From contig OZ038438.1 of NCBI GenBank assembly GCA_964036275.1, forward strand, positions 8,872,978 to 8,936,977: a DNA stretch of 64,000 bases, read 5' to 3'. Source of the DNA: Litoditis marina. Its lineage: Eukaryota > Nematoda > Chromadorea > Rhabditida > Rhabditidae. How positions within the stretch are numbered: position 1 is the first letter of the stretch; each line of letters begins with the position of its first letter. A program made the position numbers and the translations under genes. Shown here piece after piece: positions 34,781 through 45,780 of this stretch. A model generated the notes under the pieces. The model saw nothing but the letters and a program-made list of their open reading frames with translations, was not told where the DNA came from and searched no databases.

Positions 34781-35954
34781 ATGCCTCTGGCCGTGGATCT
34801 TCTTCACCCTGATGCAGAGACCGAGCGTCAGCGTCATAAGCTGAAGAGACTAGTTCAGCATCCCAACTCGTTCTTCATGGACGTGAAATGCCCCGGATGT
34901 TATAAGGTTAGTTTTTTCTTAACAGTTGCTCGGATACATTTTTTCTTTCACGCCTTTACTAAAACTACACTTTTGGTCCAGAGGACGTCTTCACCAATGC
35001 TGAGGAGTAGCTTGGCTTCACCTCGTGGGTAATTTTCCCTTTTGCATCAATGCATTTTCGAATCGTGCTGTGGAAAATTACCCGTGAGGTGGATTTTAAT
35101 ATTGGTGGGTTGTTCGAATGCAGTTCACCTTTTGACGAACGGGACCGGAATTTGTGGGATAATATTCAACTTCTACTAATAGCAATGCTACGTAGCCATT
35201 TTTTTTGCATGTTTCTATTTTGAAATAAGCGGATAGCAGCAGTAATAACTGAAACATTCACATCACTATGAGATCTTGATTACGACCAATTGTGGAAATT
35301 CTGAAGTCTTTTGTACAACCAGCAACCGCAAAAATGGTTGAACGATGAGGAGTTTTTGTTATCATGCAAATCAAAAATTCACTTGTGCACATGATTCGGC
35401 CGGTTACGTGAAAACACTTCTCTATTATGATTTTCCCGTAATTACTCACGCTTTACCATAGTTCGGAATCTAGGCGCGAAAGTGTAGTTAGGGATATAGG
35501 CGTAATCTCTATTTTGCACTTTTTTTATAACCATCATTATTCGAAAATGAAGTTTTCTCTATTAACTTCATACTGCTTTCCGGAGTTAGTTGCCTTAGTC
35601 GTAGTATTGAAGAGTAGGTCTGTATTTATGTTGGTTGATAGCTCGAATCCAATCCCGAGAATTTCCTGTACTGGGAACCTATATTGTTTTGCAATTTGTG
35701 ATCATCCTTGGTCATTGAACGCAAGTTTAGTTGGTCATCCCTGAGTTTCAGTACGCAGAATAGTTTTTCCTGTTCCATCTTCTGTACTATCCGTTCTGGT
35801 TTGTCGTTGATTATTCTATTTTCAGATTACCACTGTTTTCTCTCATGCCACAACCGTCGTTGTCTGCGTCGGATGTAACACCATCCTCTGCTCGCCTACC
35901 GGAGGAAAGGCTCGTCTCACCGAGGGATGCTCCTTCCGCAAGAAGCAGCACTAA
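34781..35954 (+). CDS. rps-27: 40S ribosomal protein eS27 (RPS27)
   Basis: Two exons, 34781-34906 and 35826-35954, 255 bases, 84 residues, identical in length to animal eS27. The sequence begins [20 protein letters not shown] and is collinear with the family throughout. The C4 zinc-binding site is visible as CPGC (residues 37-40) and CVGC, in the [22 protein letters not shown] C-terminal half. It is a structural component of the small ribosomal subunit. The single intron is 919 bases and contains an inverted-repeat element. The ATG chosen is the first in the last exon segment after the trans-splice-like acceptor at 34758. Confidence 0.98.
34992..35107. repeat. Inverted-repeat element in the rps-27 intron
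   Basis: CACCAAT (34992-34998) pairs with ATTGGTG (35101-35107). An inner arm TTCACCTCGTGGGTAATTTT pairs with AAAATTACCCGTGAGGTGGA with few mismatches. The terminal GGACGTCTTCACCAAT resembles the GGCCGTATTCACCAAT end of the element at 9343-9482. Confidence 0.7.
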
Positions 35955-37451
35955 GTTTTTGTTGTTACATGAATTGTTTTTACTGTTGTAAAGTGTTGTT
36001 TTGTTTACCGTGGGAATACAAATGTACACTTTTGTTTCGAGAAGGGGTTGTTGAAATATTGCTCTCAGGAGCTCTCAGTTCGAGAACGAAATATTGGCAC
36101 ATTCGTTGAATGGGTGCTCCTCGACCATTCAGGTTCTTTCCCTCAGCCGAGTTGTTCGCTGTCTTAATTTATTGCTTGCCCTGCCTACAAAGTGGCCTCA
36201 TCCTTACTCTTTAGGCAAAATAACTGTTCTCATACGTTTTTGTATCTGGGTAATGCGGTTCTTATGCTTGCAAACATTGTCCCATAAAGCGGTGCCGATT
36301 ACGGTATATTTTGGAGATTTTGTTGAAAGTAGTGATGGTCATGCAGCTGCATTTTGCAACTATACTGCCCATTTTGAAGTGATAAGCAGCTAATAGTGAC
36401 CATTCAAAAAAGTTGCACATCAATGCAAGTAACAAAACCACCTCCGTTTGGAGTTTTTTCCTAGCATTGACCGGAGCACTCAATGCGGCCCAATACGATT
36501 GTTTTTTGTACATTGGCCGGGTCGTGTCTGAGTGGTTAAAGCTGATAGACCTGATGTTCAACTTTGGTGGAGAAACTTTGACGGTAAACTATGTTCAGTC
36601 ATCAGTTCGGAAACTTAGTGATTTAGTTTTCAATGATTTCGTCGTAGCTAGCGATCTCGAAGCTATTCTAAAAAAGTGCGAAACGACTAGCCTACAAGAC
36701 AATATCGCACTTTTCCACAAAAGACTGGCAGGTCAAATGCAATCACGTGAAAACGTGGCAGTTCATTCACATTGTCTGTACCAACTTTAACCTAGTTACA
36801 AAATCGCGATATCTCAATTTCATATGCGCAGTGTGAGACTCAACTTCGATGCAACATGATCCTGTCAGAAAAATGTGTTAATTCGCGCGCGAAACATCGT
36901 GCATTCCTTATCAAATCTAGCTTCATTCTTTATATTATGGGGCTGCTGAGAAAAAAACGATAGTGAAATGAGAAATGGAATAGGCCAGGGAGGGCTAATG
37001 TCTCTTCAACGCTTCGTGGATTACGTTTTTTTGACCTGCTGGTACGACTTACCGTGACGTTTTTTTTGACTGGGATACAACTGTGTTCTTAATAATTCGT
37101 TCCAATAGAGTTGTCGGAGGTAGTAAGTTATCTGCTATTTTGAAACACTCATTTATAGTCATTCTTTCAGAGTTACTTTCATTCATAGTTCGGATACATA
37201 AGGCAACGTTTGAGCAGCACATAACAAGATGCGATACAACACAGACAAAGTAGAATGCTGAAAACACGTAGGAAGAAATAAGTGAGTGATTATGGACTGA
37301 AATTACAATAATTAAACTTAGAAACTGACAAGAAAGGCAGGAAATGGCAAGGGTGAAAATGCAGTTTGTGATATTTTCTTATAGATTATGACATTGACCG
37401 CTGTCCCAACTGGGAACGATGATGTGTGTACGAAGTTGAAGAGCATGGTAT
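35955..37451. other. Convergent region between eS27 and the small Cys-rich gene
   Basis: No gene is supported. An open frame of 125 codons (36413-36790) lacks an ATG at its stated start and matches nothing I know. A word resembling a type-2 tRNA A box, GTGTCTGAGTGGTTAAAGC, lies at about 36524 without a matching B box or cloverleaf. Confidence 0.45.
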
Positions 37452-38472
37452 CTAGTAACAACAGAGGCATCTGATGAAGTTCACGACGATGCTGACCACG
37501 ATGCACACAACCAGGATGATCATCAAAACCATAACCCAATCCTGAAAATGTTGCGAGGTTTATTTACATCATTTTCAAGCGATGGTGTCTTTAGAAAATG
37601 GTTGTCTCGACTTCTTAGGCCTCTTCATACTTATTGTCAACGGTAGATAAATAAAGAGCATATCATGATCACTGATTGTATGCGATACATACAGTACACA
37701 AGATCTATAACCATACTTTGCTCCATTTGTGTCGTACGCCATTTGTTTTAAGTCGATACGAAAGTTGCGTTTCTCTTCAAGTGTCTAGGACAATGTCCAC
37801 CAAGAATTAGTAGAAGGAAAATTACCCATAACTGGTTGTAGTTTCAAGTATACATCTAAGATGCTAGGTCAGTGAGCTAACATCAGCCTGAGAAAGCAAC
37901 CAACCTGGAGTCGGAAGCAACATGAAGATCCGAGGTCCCCACAGCATTTGAAGTAGTAGAGAGGATTTTCTTCAGGGCATGACTGACCAACTAATATAAC
38001 CGGGCAGGCTAGTGCAGATTTTCTACAAGTAGAAAGTAAAATACACCACCCAAGTCACTACAATAGATGATGTTTTTATAACCACACAACGCTCGACAGA
38101 AATGTAATTATATGTAATTATAAATTAGAAAATTATCTTATATGTACCCGTAGAGCAAAGCACAATAGTAATTTTCAACCAAGTAGAGTGTTGATTCATT
38201 CCGCCCTGAACGTGTACACCAAGAATGACTAGTTAATCTGTTTAGTAATAAGGAGTAAATGGCGAAATGGTTCGATACAGAATATCGACTCTGTGATACA
38301 CGTATTAATTATTCAAATTGTTGGAATGTAAGATAAATAAGAATGAATACCTGATTTGGAAGATCTCAATGTTCCTGACAGAGTTCATGAAATCATCAAC
38401 AGCATCGTCAGCGGCAAGGGTGGGTAGTGCACATATCAATAGACACAACAATGGGAGGGTGCGGAGAGACAT
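37452..38472 (-). CDS. Small secreted/type I membrane Cys-rich protein, function unknown
   Basis: Three minus-strand exons, 38351-38472, 37905-38022 and 37452-37541, 330 bases, 109 residues. Residues 1-20 (MSLRTLPLLCLLICALPTLA) form a clear signal peptide. The short ectodomain has six cysteines, C47, C56, C67, C68, C75, C76, in the order C-x8-C-x10-CC-x6-CC with YYFKCCG and SCCF. One transmembrane helix (about 83-103) follows, and a tiny cytosolic tail ends RCLCCY, a possible palmitoylation site. Small proteins with a CC...CC ectodomain followed by a membrane helix are common in nematodes, and the arrangement recalls Shisa/CYYR1-like adaptors, but I cannot assign a family. An ATTCCAG acceptor-like site ends at 38480 (complement), 7 bases before the ATG. 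An extra exon cannot be excluded. Confidence 0.75.
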
Positions 38473-40144
38473 GGCGGAACTGGAATAGTGAGGTTCAGTT
38501 GTCTAATGTTCATTTGCTTTCTAGAAAGATGAAATTCTTCGCGATTCATAAGAGGGATGCAGACACACAGTAATATTGTAAATCGAACAAAGAAGTTCGT
38601 TCCAAATGTAATTGTTTTAAAGGATTGAATGCTTCATGTGGCATAAAAATAGTTATTCCAACGCAATGGTACTACTTCATTCAATTGGACGTCATTTTAG
38701 AAAAAAAGGAGAGGACGAAAAGCAATTCAATGCGGAATAAGTATCAATTGACAATTTCTAGTAGTCTGCTTTGATATGTTTTGAAAATAGTTCTTAGAGT
38801 ATTTCAGTCTCCTTCATCCGACCTCTGCACTCTCGGTATAACATCTACTTTCAAATAATACCGACGCTCACAAATCAAAGAGTCAGATAGTCCTTCCATT
38901 TCCAACATGAACTTGGGCAGGGCGCCAATTAAATTTAGGACGAGTTCTTTCCAGAGGAAATGTTGTAAATCAGTTCCATAACGTGCCGTAGTACCAGCCA
39001 GGAACCGCATACAGATATTTAGAATTTTCAAAAAAATTGCAACATCCTAAACTAATGACCTCGAAGCTTCCAGATCGAAAACGATATAGCACCACACATA
39101 TAAGTTTAAAGTGCTACTTGAAGCATTGCTGTTCGCAAGACAGAGACGATAAAAGTTGTGGAAATGAAATGGATCCCTCCACAAAATGGATTTGCATGTG
39201 CACCATTCTGTTACAGTAGTTCCTAGTGGTTTGAACAAGTGTCAGCTAATGCCGATAAGAAGCAACACACAACAAAGTTTTGTGATTCAATTTAGATTTA
39301 TCGTGACAAAACCCTAGTTGAAATTAGGAAAAAACGGCTACCACGTGTCAGCACTACTGGAAGAAAGATATATAGTATCGCGAAACATTCAGATGACAAT
39401 GAAAACAACGGTCCGAAACAATGGAAGAGACAACAAAAGCAGAAGAAACCGAGATATGAAAACATTTCGCTCTTTTGTCTCTCTCCTTCTCGAGCGAGAT
39501 ACCATATTTGTAAACATAAAAAAGTGTATACTCTACTGGAATATGAATATCTAAGTTATAATACACAGATTTCAGAAAGCTTTCTTTCCGTTCTGGTGAG
39601 ACAACCCCGATCGCGGTTCATACTAGTAAGTATTATATGTTCAACGCACAGAGCTAAAGCTAGTTAACATTATCTCAGAATTGAAACCTGTGAAATAGTC
39701 AATGAAGCCCTTCACACCTCAAGATTGTCGAAACATCATTTGTGAAAGAATAGACCATAGTACACCCCTATGTTTTGATGATGACTTATGCTCTATTTCA
39801 TTATTCAGCTCGAATCAGAGAAAACTTTAAATTAATGAAAATCTCTGACTATTGTTTGAGAATGGTCACAAAGCATGATCATGTATGTGAATGAATAATG
39901 CTATACTTGTTTGTAAGAATTGAACGATACTCATGAGGAAACTTCGCCTTGGGGGTGGGGGGGGGTCTGATAACTTGTAAGTGTTATCTTATCTGGTTTC
40001 GTGACAAGTAGTATGACCATAACAGTTACGCAGTTCCTACATTGCTAGTTATACCAACAGAAGTATGTACCTTTGGTAATTCACTACTTCATTGGATTTT
40101 CAATGTGCGATAGTATATATAATAAACATCATATAGTTTCAATC

Positions 40145-40340
40145 ACTCTCACTGAGACCTCGGCCACGTACCAACAAAATTTCGAGGCGCTTTTTCACTA
40201 TGTTTCCCAAAATACCAAAAGGTTTCATGAGCGTCAGTTATTCTAAGTTTTAGTACGTGGATGAAAATTCTGATCACATTCAAAATTTCATTGGCACGCA
40301 CCCTTAAGTCTCAGTGGGAATGGCGAGAACTATACTTGTC
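40145..40340. repeat. CATTCCCACTGAGACT-family element, degenerate copy
   Basis: CTCACTGAGAC near 40148 and AGTCTCAGTGGGAATG at 40307-40322 are inverted. The right end, including GAACTATAC, matches the better preserved element at 46268-46490. Confidence 0.45.
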
Positions 40341-43274
40341 TATGACTGCGCTTTCAAGGGTGAAGAAAGAAAGAAATGGTCAAACCGAGATTTTTCAAGA
40401 GAATTACTATAATGAAACTTCAAAATAAAAAGTTTTCGAGTGAGAAAAGTTTCAGATGATTGGAAACATGAATTTCTGGCAAAATCGACCGTGCTAACTC
40501 ACATCCCCATAACAAAATTAATACTATTTTATAGTTGAGATAGAACAAATGCAAATTTTCAGTTTGGTGTGAAGAAGCGTATGAATGGAGAAGCCATCAG
40601 GTGAGGTGACGCGTATCGACGAACAAACTAAATAAAACAAGCACAAGGGTAATAAGACTAGTTTTGGATAATTCAGAGACCCTCACCGCAACATCACCGC
40701 TTTCGGTAGATAAACCTGACGTGCAATAGCAAAAAGCGGCTTTGACACGGCGCACGCAGCCAAAAGATAACCGGATCTCATCCACTCATTTATCCGAACA
40801 CCTAGTTTCCTATCTTATCAGAGATAAAGGCGTTGTCAATCTGAAACAATCTCGGGGTGAACTTTCTCAGCTAACATGTGACCTTAACCCCAAAAAAACA
40901 TTCGCAAACATAAATGTGATCTCAGCACAGACAAAACGTGAAAATGTGCTCGATGTGCAAAACGCCAAGCGAAGATAACTGATATACCTGATAACTGATA
41001 TGCGAAGACATGCAGACAGAAACTCAATAGAGAAAAAGTCTATCAGTCAGCTTCATCTAATAATGCTAGGTTGTAGGGCGGATGTAGTAAGAACAATATT
41101 AATTAAACCACAACGAGGTAAAACATTAAATATTATAATTGAGTATATTTGTATTTGTACAAGAGGAGTGGGTTATCACCGCAGATGGACCGAAGAGAGC
41201 CAAAATAAGAAGACAGAAACGCGATCAATTCCCCCCGCCGACCAAAACCTGCTTCCTATTCTGAGTCATCAACAAAAAATCGAATGCGTGTCCAAACCGC
41301 CTACGCTTTAATAAAGAACATTTCATTTGTATTACTATTAAACATAAACATATTCGTTTCGAGAAAACTATCTTGAAGACGTTAATTTAGCCTTCCCTTT
41401 ATTTATAAGCTTCATTCATGATCTGTTCGCTATAAACGTTAGCAGAAAGAACCTTGCGAGATGATAACTGAAAGTGATTATGGGGTTCACTCCGAAGTAC
41501 TGTATATTTAGATTAGAGAATGGAATAATCGCAAATTTGTTAGTACCCATCAGAGCAAGTAAATATAATTGAATGATCAGTGACAGTGTTGATCAATCTA
41601 AAATAGGAGATGAGTAGAGGGGGGGGGGCATGGGGTGTGAGGTCGCAATTGGGGGCGGGTCAAATCAATCAATAGATGTAGCGAAATGACCTCTTGCATA
41701 AGGATCCCCGCTTACCGTGAGGACAAGTGTAGACAATTAATGTGAACTAGTTATACTAGTGTTGAATCAAAACATCGCGAAAGATGTATGGATACACACA
41801 CAACTGAGCACTTCACCGTGCCCGGGGATTTGACAATCTGTTTCACGTAAACTAAAATATTCATCTTGAATACGAACATTTGACTTCAACGGGAATCCTT
41901 TCTACATTTCTCGGTCTTGTTTTTGCTCAGGTTACATTGCATTTGTGCATTTACCCGATATAAATGAGCCTTTCCAACCCAGAACAGTTCAGAAAATGAA
42001 GTATTTGCCAAACTGCTATGAACTGTGTCAGCGCTGGTGGTGCTACAGTACGGCTGGAAAATCGCGTGTAGTTTTGGCGACGGCGGAACATTTGAAACTT
42101 GTAAATATTGCTCGTGCTATCTTCACAACACGCAACCATTCACAACTCCGGAAAACATCGCATTCGTATTGAAATGGATGGTAAGAAAACTCATTTGACG
42201 CAGGCAGACGTCCTCGTACGAAAAACGAAGAATATATGGTTTCTTCGTATGGACACGTAAAACTCATTCGGTTTCGTGCTGTTGTTCACTACATTTGCGG
42301 TGTATGTAGGCAGCTTTTCCCGTCAAAAACGTTCTTTATTTCAGTTCTACTGTGATTTTACAAGGTTTGAAGAGAGTCCAATAGGCACGTGGAGGAGCAC
42401 GAAAATCACGTGTTTTACTCGGTCTTCTAAATGAATCCGTGCGTTGTAGAGATTTAGACCATTATGCAGATAGATTTGATTCTTTCATGTAGATCTTGTC
42501 GAACATTTTCCGAACGTTCAATGATATCCTCAAACCTTGTTCATACAATTGGTCGTAACTATTTCAGTGAAGCAAATGTTTAGAAAAGAAAATATCATGC
42601 TTATATGTAGAGAATGTTACTCTAGCAAATCGATTCTCAGATCCACGATTGTGTTTGCGTTTCCTCAAAAACTCCTGTTCTCTGTTTTCCACTTTCAAAC
42701 TACAACTGAAAAAAGACGGGACCGAACTACACGAACTCGAAAATTCGATAAAAAATCGAGTTTTCGAGTTTTCCTCTCGAGTCCAGTCGAGTTGCGAGTT
42801 TGACTTCAACCACCCTACTACTATAAATTCTAGCAAATTCATTCAATAACCCAAGACGTGAAGAGAGTTCTACTGACGGCGACATCTTCATTGTGGAGTG
42901 CAAGTCGAAAGATGGTGCCCGAGGTTGACTCCGGAGAAAAAAAACCGATTGACAAACACTCAGATAACGGTTGCTCCACCCCTCGTTTGTTCTAGCGAAC
43001 ATTGGTGAACAAATATAATCTCTGTTCTAGAGAATTTGATTTCAGTTGCGTTCACTTGTAAAGTATTCACGGTTATTCTTTACAACCACCCCCAGAACTA
43101 CGATACCTTTTCCACCTCTTTCCTTCGTTGCCAAGCAGGCTTTTTTTGTAATGTCTCTATGTTTTTTATGTAACCACATGGTCGTCGCCAACAGATGGGC
43201 GGGAGGGTACTGTATTACTCAATTTTCGCTGTGTACGGACACATTCATTTGATTCGAAAGCTTGTCATCTATGT

Positions 43275-43345
43275 GCCATCGTGGTGCAGTGATTAGCCCC
43301 CCGAAACTTTGCGCGCAGATTTGATTCCGGCGAGAGACAAAAATT
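43275..43345 (+). other. tRNA-like sequence (possible SINE head or tRNA pseudogene)
   Basis: GTGGTGCAGTGATTAGC resembles a Pol III A box, and about 30 bases on GATTTGATTCCGG resembles a B box (GGTTCGAATCC with changes). The arms do not fold into a convincing cloverleaf and no acceptor stem is present. It could be the head of a tRNA-derived SINE or a decayed tRNA. Confidence 0.3.
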
Positions 43346-43837
43346 TATAAATTTGGCACCCCCTATACATTTGACGATCAGTTAGGTATCTCTAGTTTGT
43401 TGTTGAAATTGCATAACAATAAGCACACTAGGACAACTTCTTTGCAATTTCTGTGAGAAGTATATGACCGATGTAGAACTAAATGTTGACAGAGTAGTCT
43501 AGGCAAAAAAACTTTTTTAGCTGCAGTTTTATCGAAAAACACGTTAGCCGATACACCGGAGTTCAGATCTGATTTGTGATGGATAAAGAAGACATTTTAC
43601 AGAAAATCAGAAGCAGAATTACGCTAGGGGATCTTAAGAGCAGATAAATTATTCTTACAAGCCACAAGGTTTACTCCCGTTCTGTCTATATTCTCTCAGA
43701 AAGTTTCAGTTTCCAACGGTTTCACATATTTGCCGTGCACTAGTTACCTATTTCATTTTACGCAGACACACTTTCATTTTCCAAGTTAACTTTCTGGAAT
43801 GATTACATTAGAAACAGTGAGCTCATAGGATATCCCG

Positions 43838-44110
43838 GGTGAATTCTATATCTAATCGGGTTTTTAGGTAACCTAACCCTTTTTTGGTAACCTATTTTTC
43901 AGGTTACCTCAGTAGATAACCGGCTGGTAACCTAAAATGAAAAACCGGTTACCTGTTTTTCTAACGTAAAACGTGGTTTTTACCGTTAGTTTGAAGGCAA
44001 CCAGCTTTTAGTTTCAGGTTACTTCCAGGTTACCTACAAGGCAACCTGAAAAAGAGGTTACCAAAAAAGGGTTAGGTTACCTAAAAACCAGGTTAGTTGT
44101 AGAATTGGCC
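43838..44110. mobile_element. GGTTACC-family palindromic MITE, copy A (273 bp)
   Basis: Ends are inverted: GGTGAATTCTATATCTAATC on the left, GGCCAATTCTACAACTAACC on the right (complement). The interior is built almost entirely of GGTAACC / GGTTACC words separated by A or T runs. It shares size and layout with 58526-58799. Confidence 0.75.
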
Positions 44111-45780
44111 GATATTCCGGCTATTTGTAGAATGGCCAGCTATATAGGCAGTGCGGAAAGGGCGTGGCCTTCAAAAGTGGTCCATATTCACCATACTGGC
44201 TCGATTATATTTCTTTTTCTGCATTCTCTCTCCTGCGCCTTGTTTCCTATACGGGTTTTCAAAATGTTGAAGCTCATTAGGTTAATATATTGACAGTTGC
44301 TATTCTGTCGATACCATTTCCTCTTGAACGAAATATAGACATACACAACTTTCACTTTTCACCAGCTATTAAACGGTAGTTCAACAATCAACATCATTCT
44401 CGCAGATTTTTAGTATTCACTTTATGTATTGTATTTTGAACGATCTTCATATATTTACTACCTTATCACGCACAAAATTGTTGTAATCAGTTTGAAAATT
44501 ATAAACCTAATATAAAATCCAATTTCAATGTCATGTGTCGAAATGTTGATTACAATGTATGTTGTGCGAATCCGAAAAGTGTAGTAAATATTAATAATAC
44601 ATAAATCCTCCACGTGGTATTACATACAAGATTTGCATTGACTATTGACGTTTTCGAATTAGTGCGCCCCTGTGAGGGGTCTCACCACGATGCCTGTTGC
44701 ACTGTAATTATTATTGCATTTGTTTAGGCGATGTTTGATCGAAGTATTATATCTTAATTGCGATATTGTGAATTGGAGAACGATTATGATCCCCCTTTCA
44801 GCATCATTTGCAGATAAAAACACAAAGTTCATTGTAATAATTACGAGCTGGTCTTGGTCTGGGAAACATCGAATAGACCAAAAATCAGAATACATACTAG
44901 ATTCATGTGACTTTTTTTAGTTGTCAAACCCTTGAATCCTCTCACATGTTTTTCACAACTTGGATATTAGTAACATTAATTCCAGAATTTTTCTGTATCA
45001 GCTTGTAATTCTTTTAATAATGAGTTACCGATATTTATTAAACAAATTTCCAATTTCAGGTTTATGGCCACAAACTAATCGTTCTTGGTTTCGGAAGTTT
45101 TCGAATTGGGTTCCACCCGATTAACAGGCAATATTCAGTATAAATAAATAGTAACAAGGATGTGTTTATTTTTGCTGGAATGCAGTGTTCTCCATATATA
45201 ACATAACGTGTAAACTACATTTGTGGTGTTTTTCAGTGTTGTACATATAAGGTTATTATTGTGAGAAAAACTGTTACACGAATAAATTCAGTAAATTAAG
45301 TCTTTCACGTTTTTATTGAACGCACACAGTTAGTTAAACTGATCATCTGTTTCAAAATGTGTTTGTTTTGGAATTGAGCGAAACATTATTCACGAGTAAT
45401 AGGATATGTTATTATTGTATATGTTGTATTGATTTAAAAGTTTTCAAAACAAGAATGTCCTCATCACAGGGATCGAATCTACCTTTCTCTTGCATCTAGT
45501 TTTACAAACCTTTGAACAAGGGATTCTGATTGTTTTTGCTGTTGAACTACAAGGATCAAAATGTACTCTTTGCTCGCCGGCCAACTTCTTCTTTTCTGAT
45601 AAGCCAGTGGAGACGTGTTATTTTCTGCAATCCACTCATTATACATTATTGATTTTATGTATGTCGTTCAGTGAATTTACAATGAATAATTCTTCGAGTA
45701 CTTCATTGTAGATTCGTAACAGTGCAGTATTGTTGTGCATGCACAACTACCACATCCAACCTGCATCGAAAATGTAGGAA

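Larger units (their letters stand above)
38473..45780. other. 7.3-kb gene-poor interval
   Basis: I could not build any exon chain with family similarity. It holds G-runs (39952-39966 and 41619-41629, the latter followed by further GGG groups to 41658), a CTCACTGAGAC family element about 40145-40340, TCGAG-rich inverted words at 42740-42800, a tRNA-like sequence near 43275, and a 273-bp MITE at 43838-44110. Open frames here are short and of low-complexity composition. Distal regulatory DNA or non-coding RNA genes would not be visible by this method. Confidence 0.5.

Noticed and set aside
36520..36600. tRNA-Ser/Leu-like A box
   Set aside because: No B box at the right distance and no foldable arms.
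36413..36790. 125-codon open frame on the plus strand
   Set aside because: No ATG at its 5' end, no family resemblance, no splice context; likely chance.
40742..41311. Two hydrophilic plus-strand frames of 78 and 103 codons
   Set aside because: Composition of AT-rich non-coding DNA and no recognisable motif.
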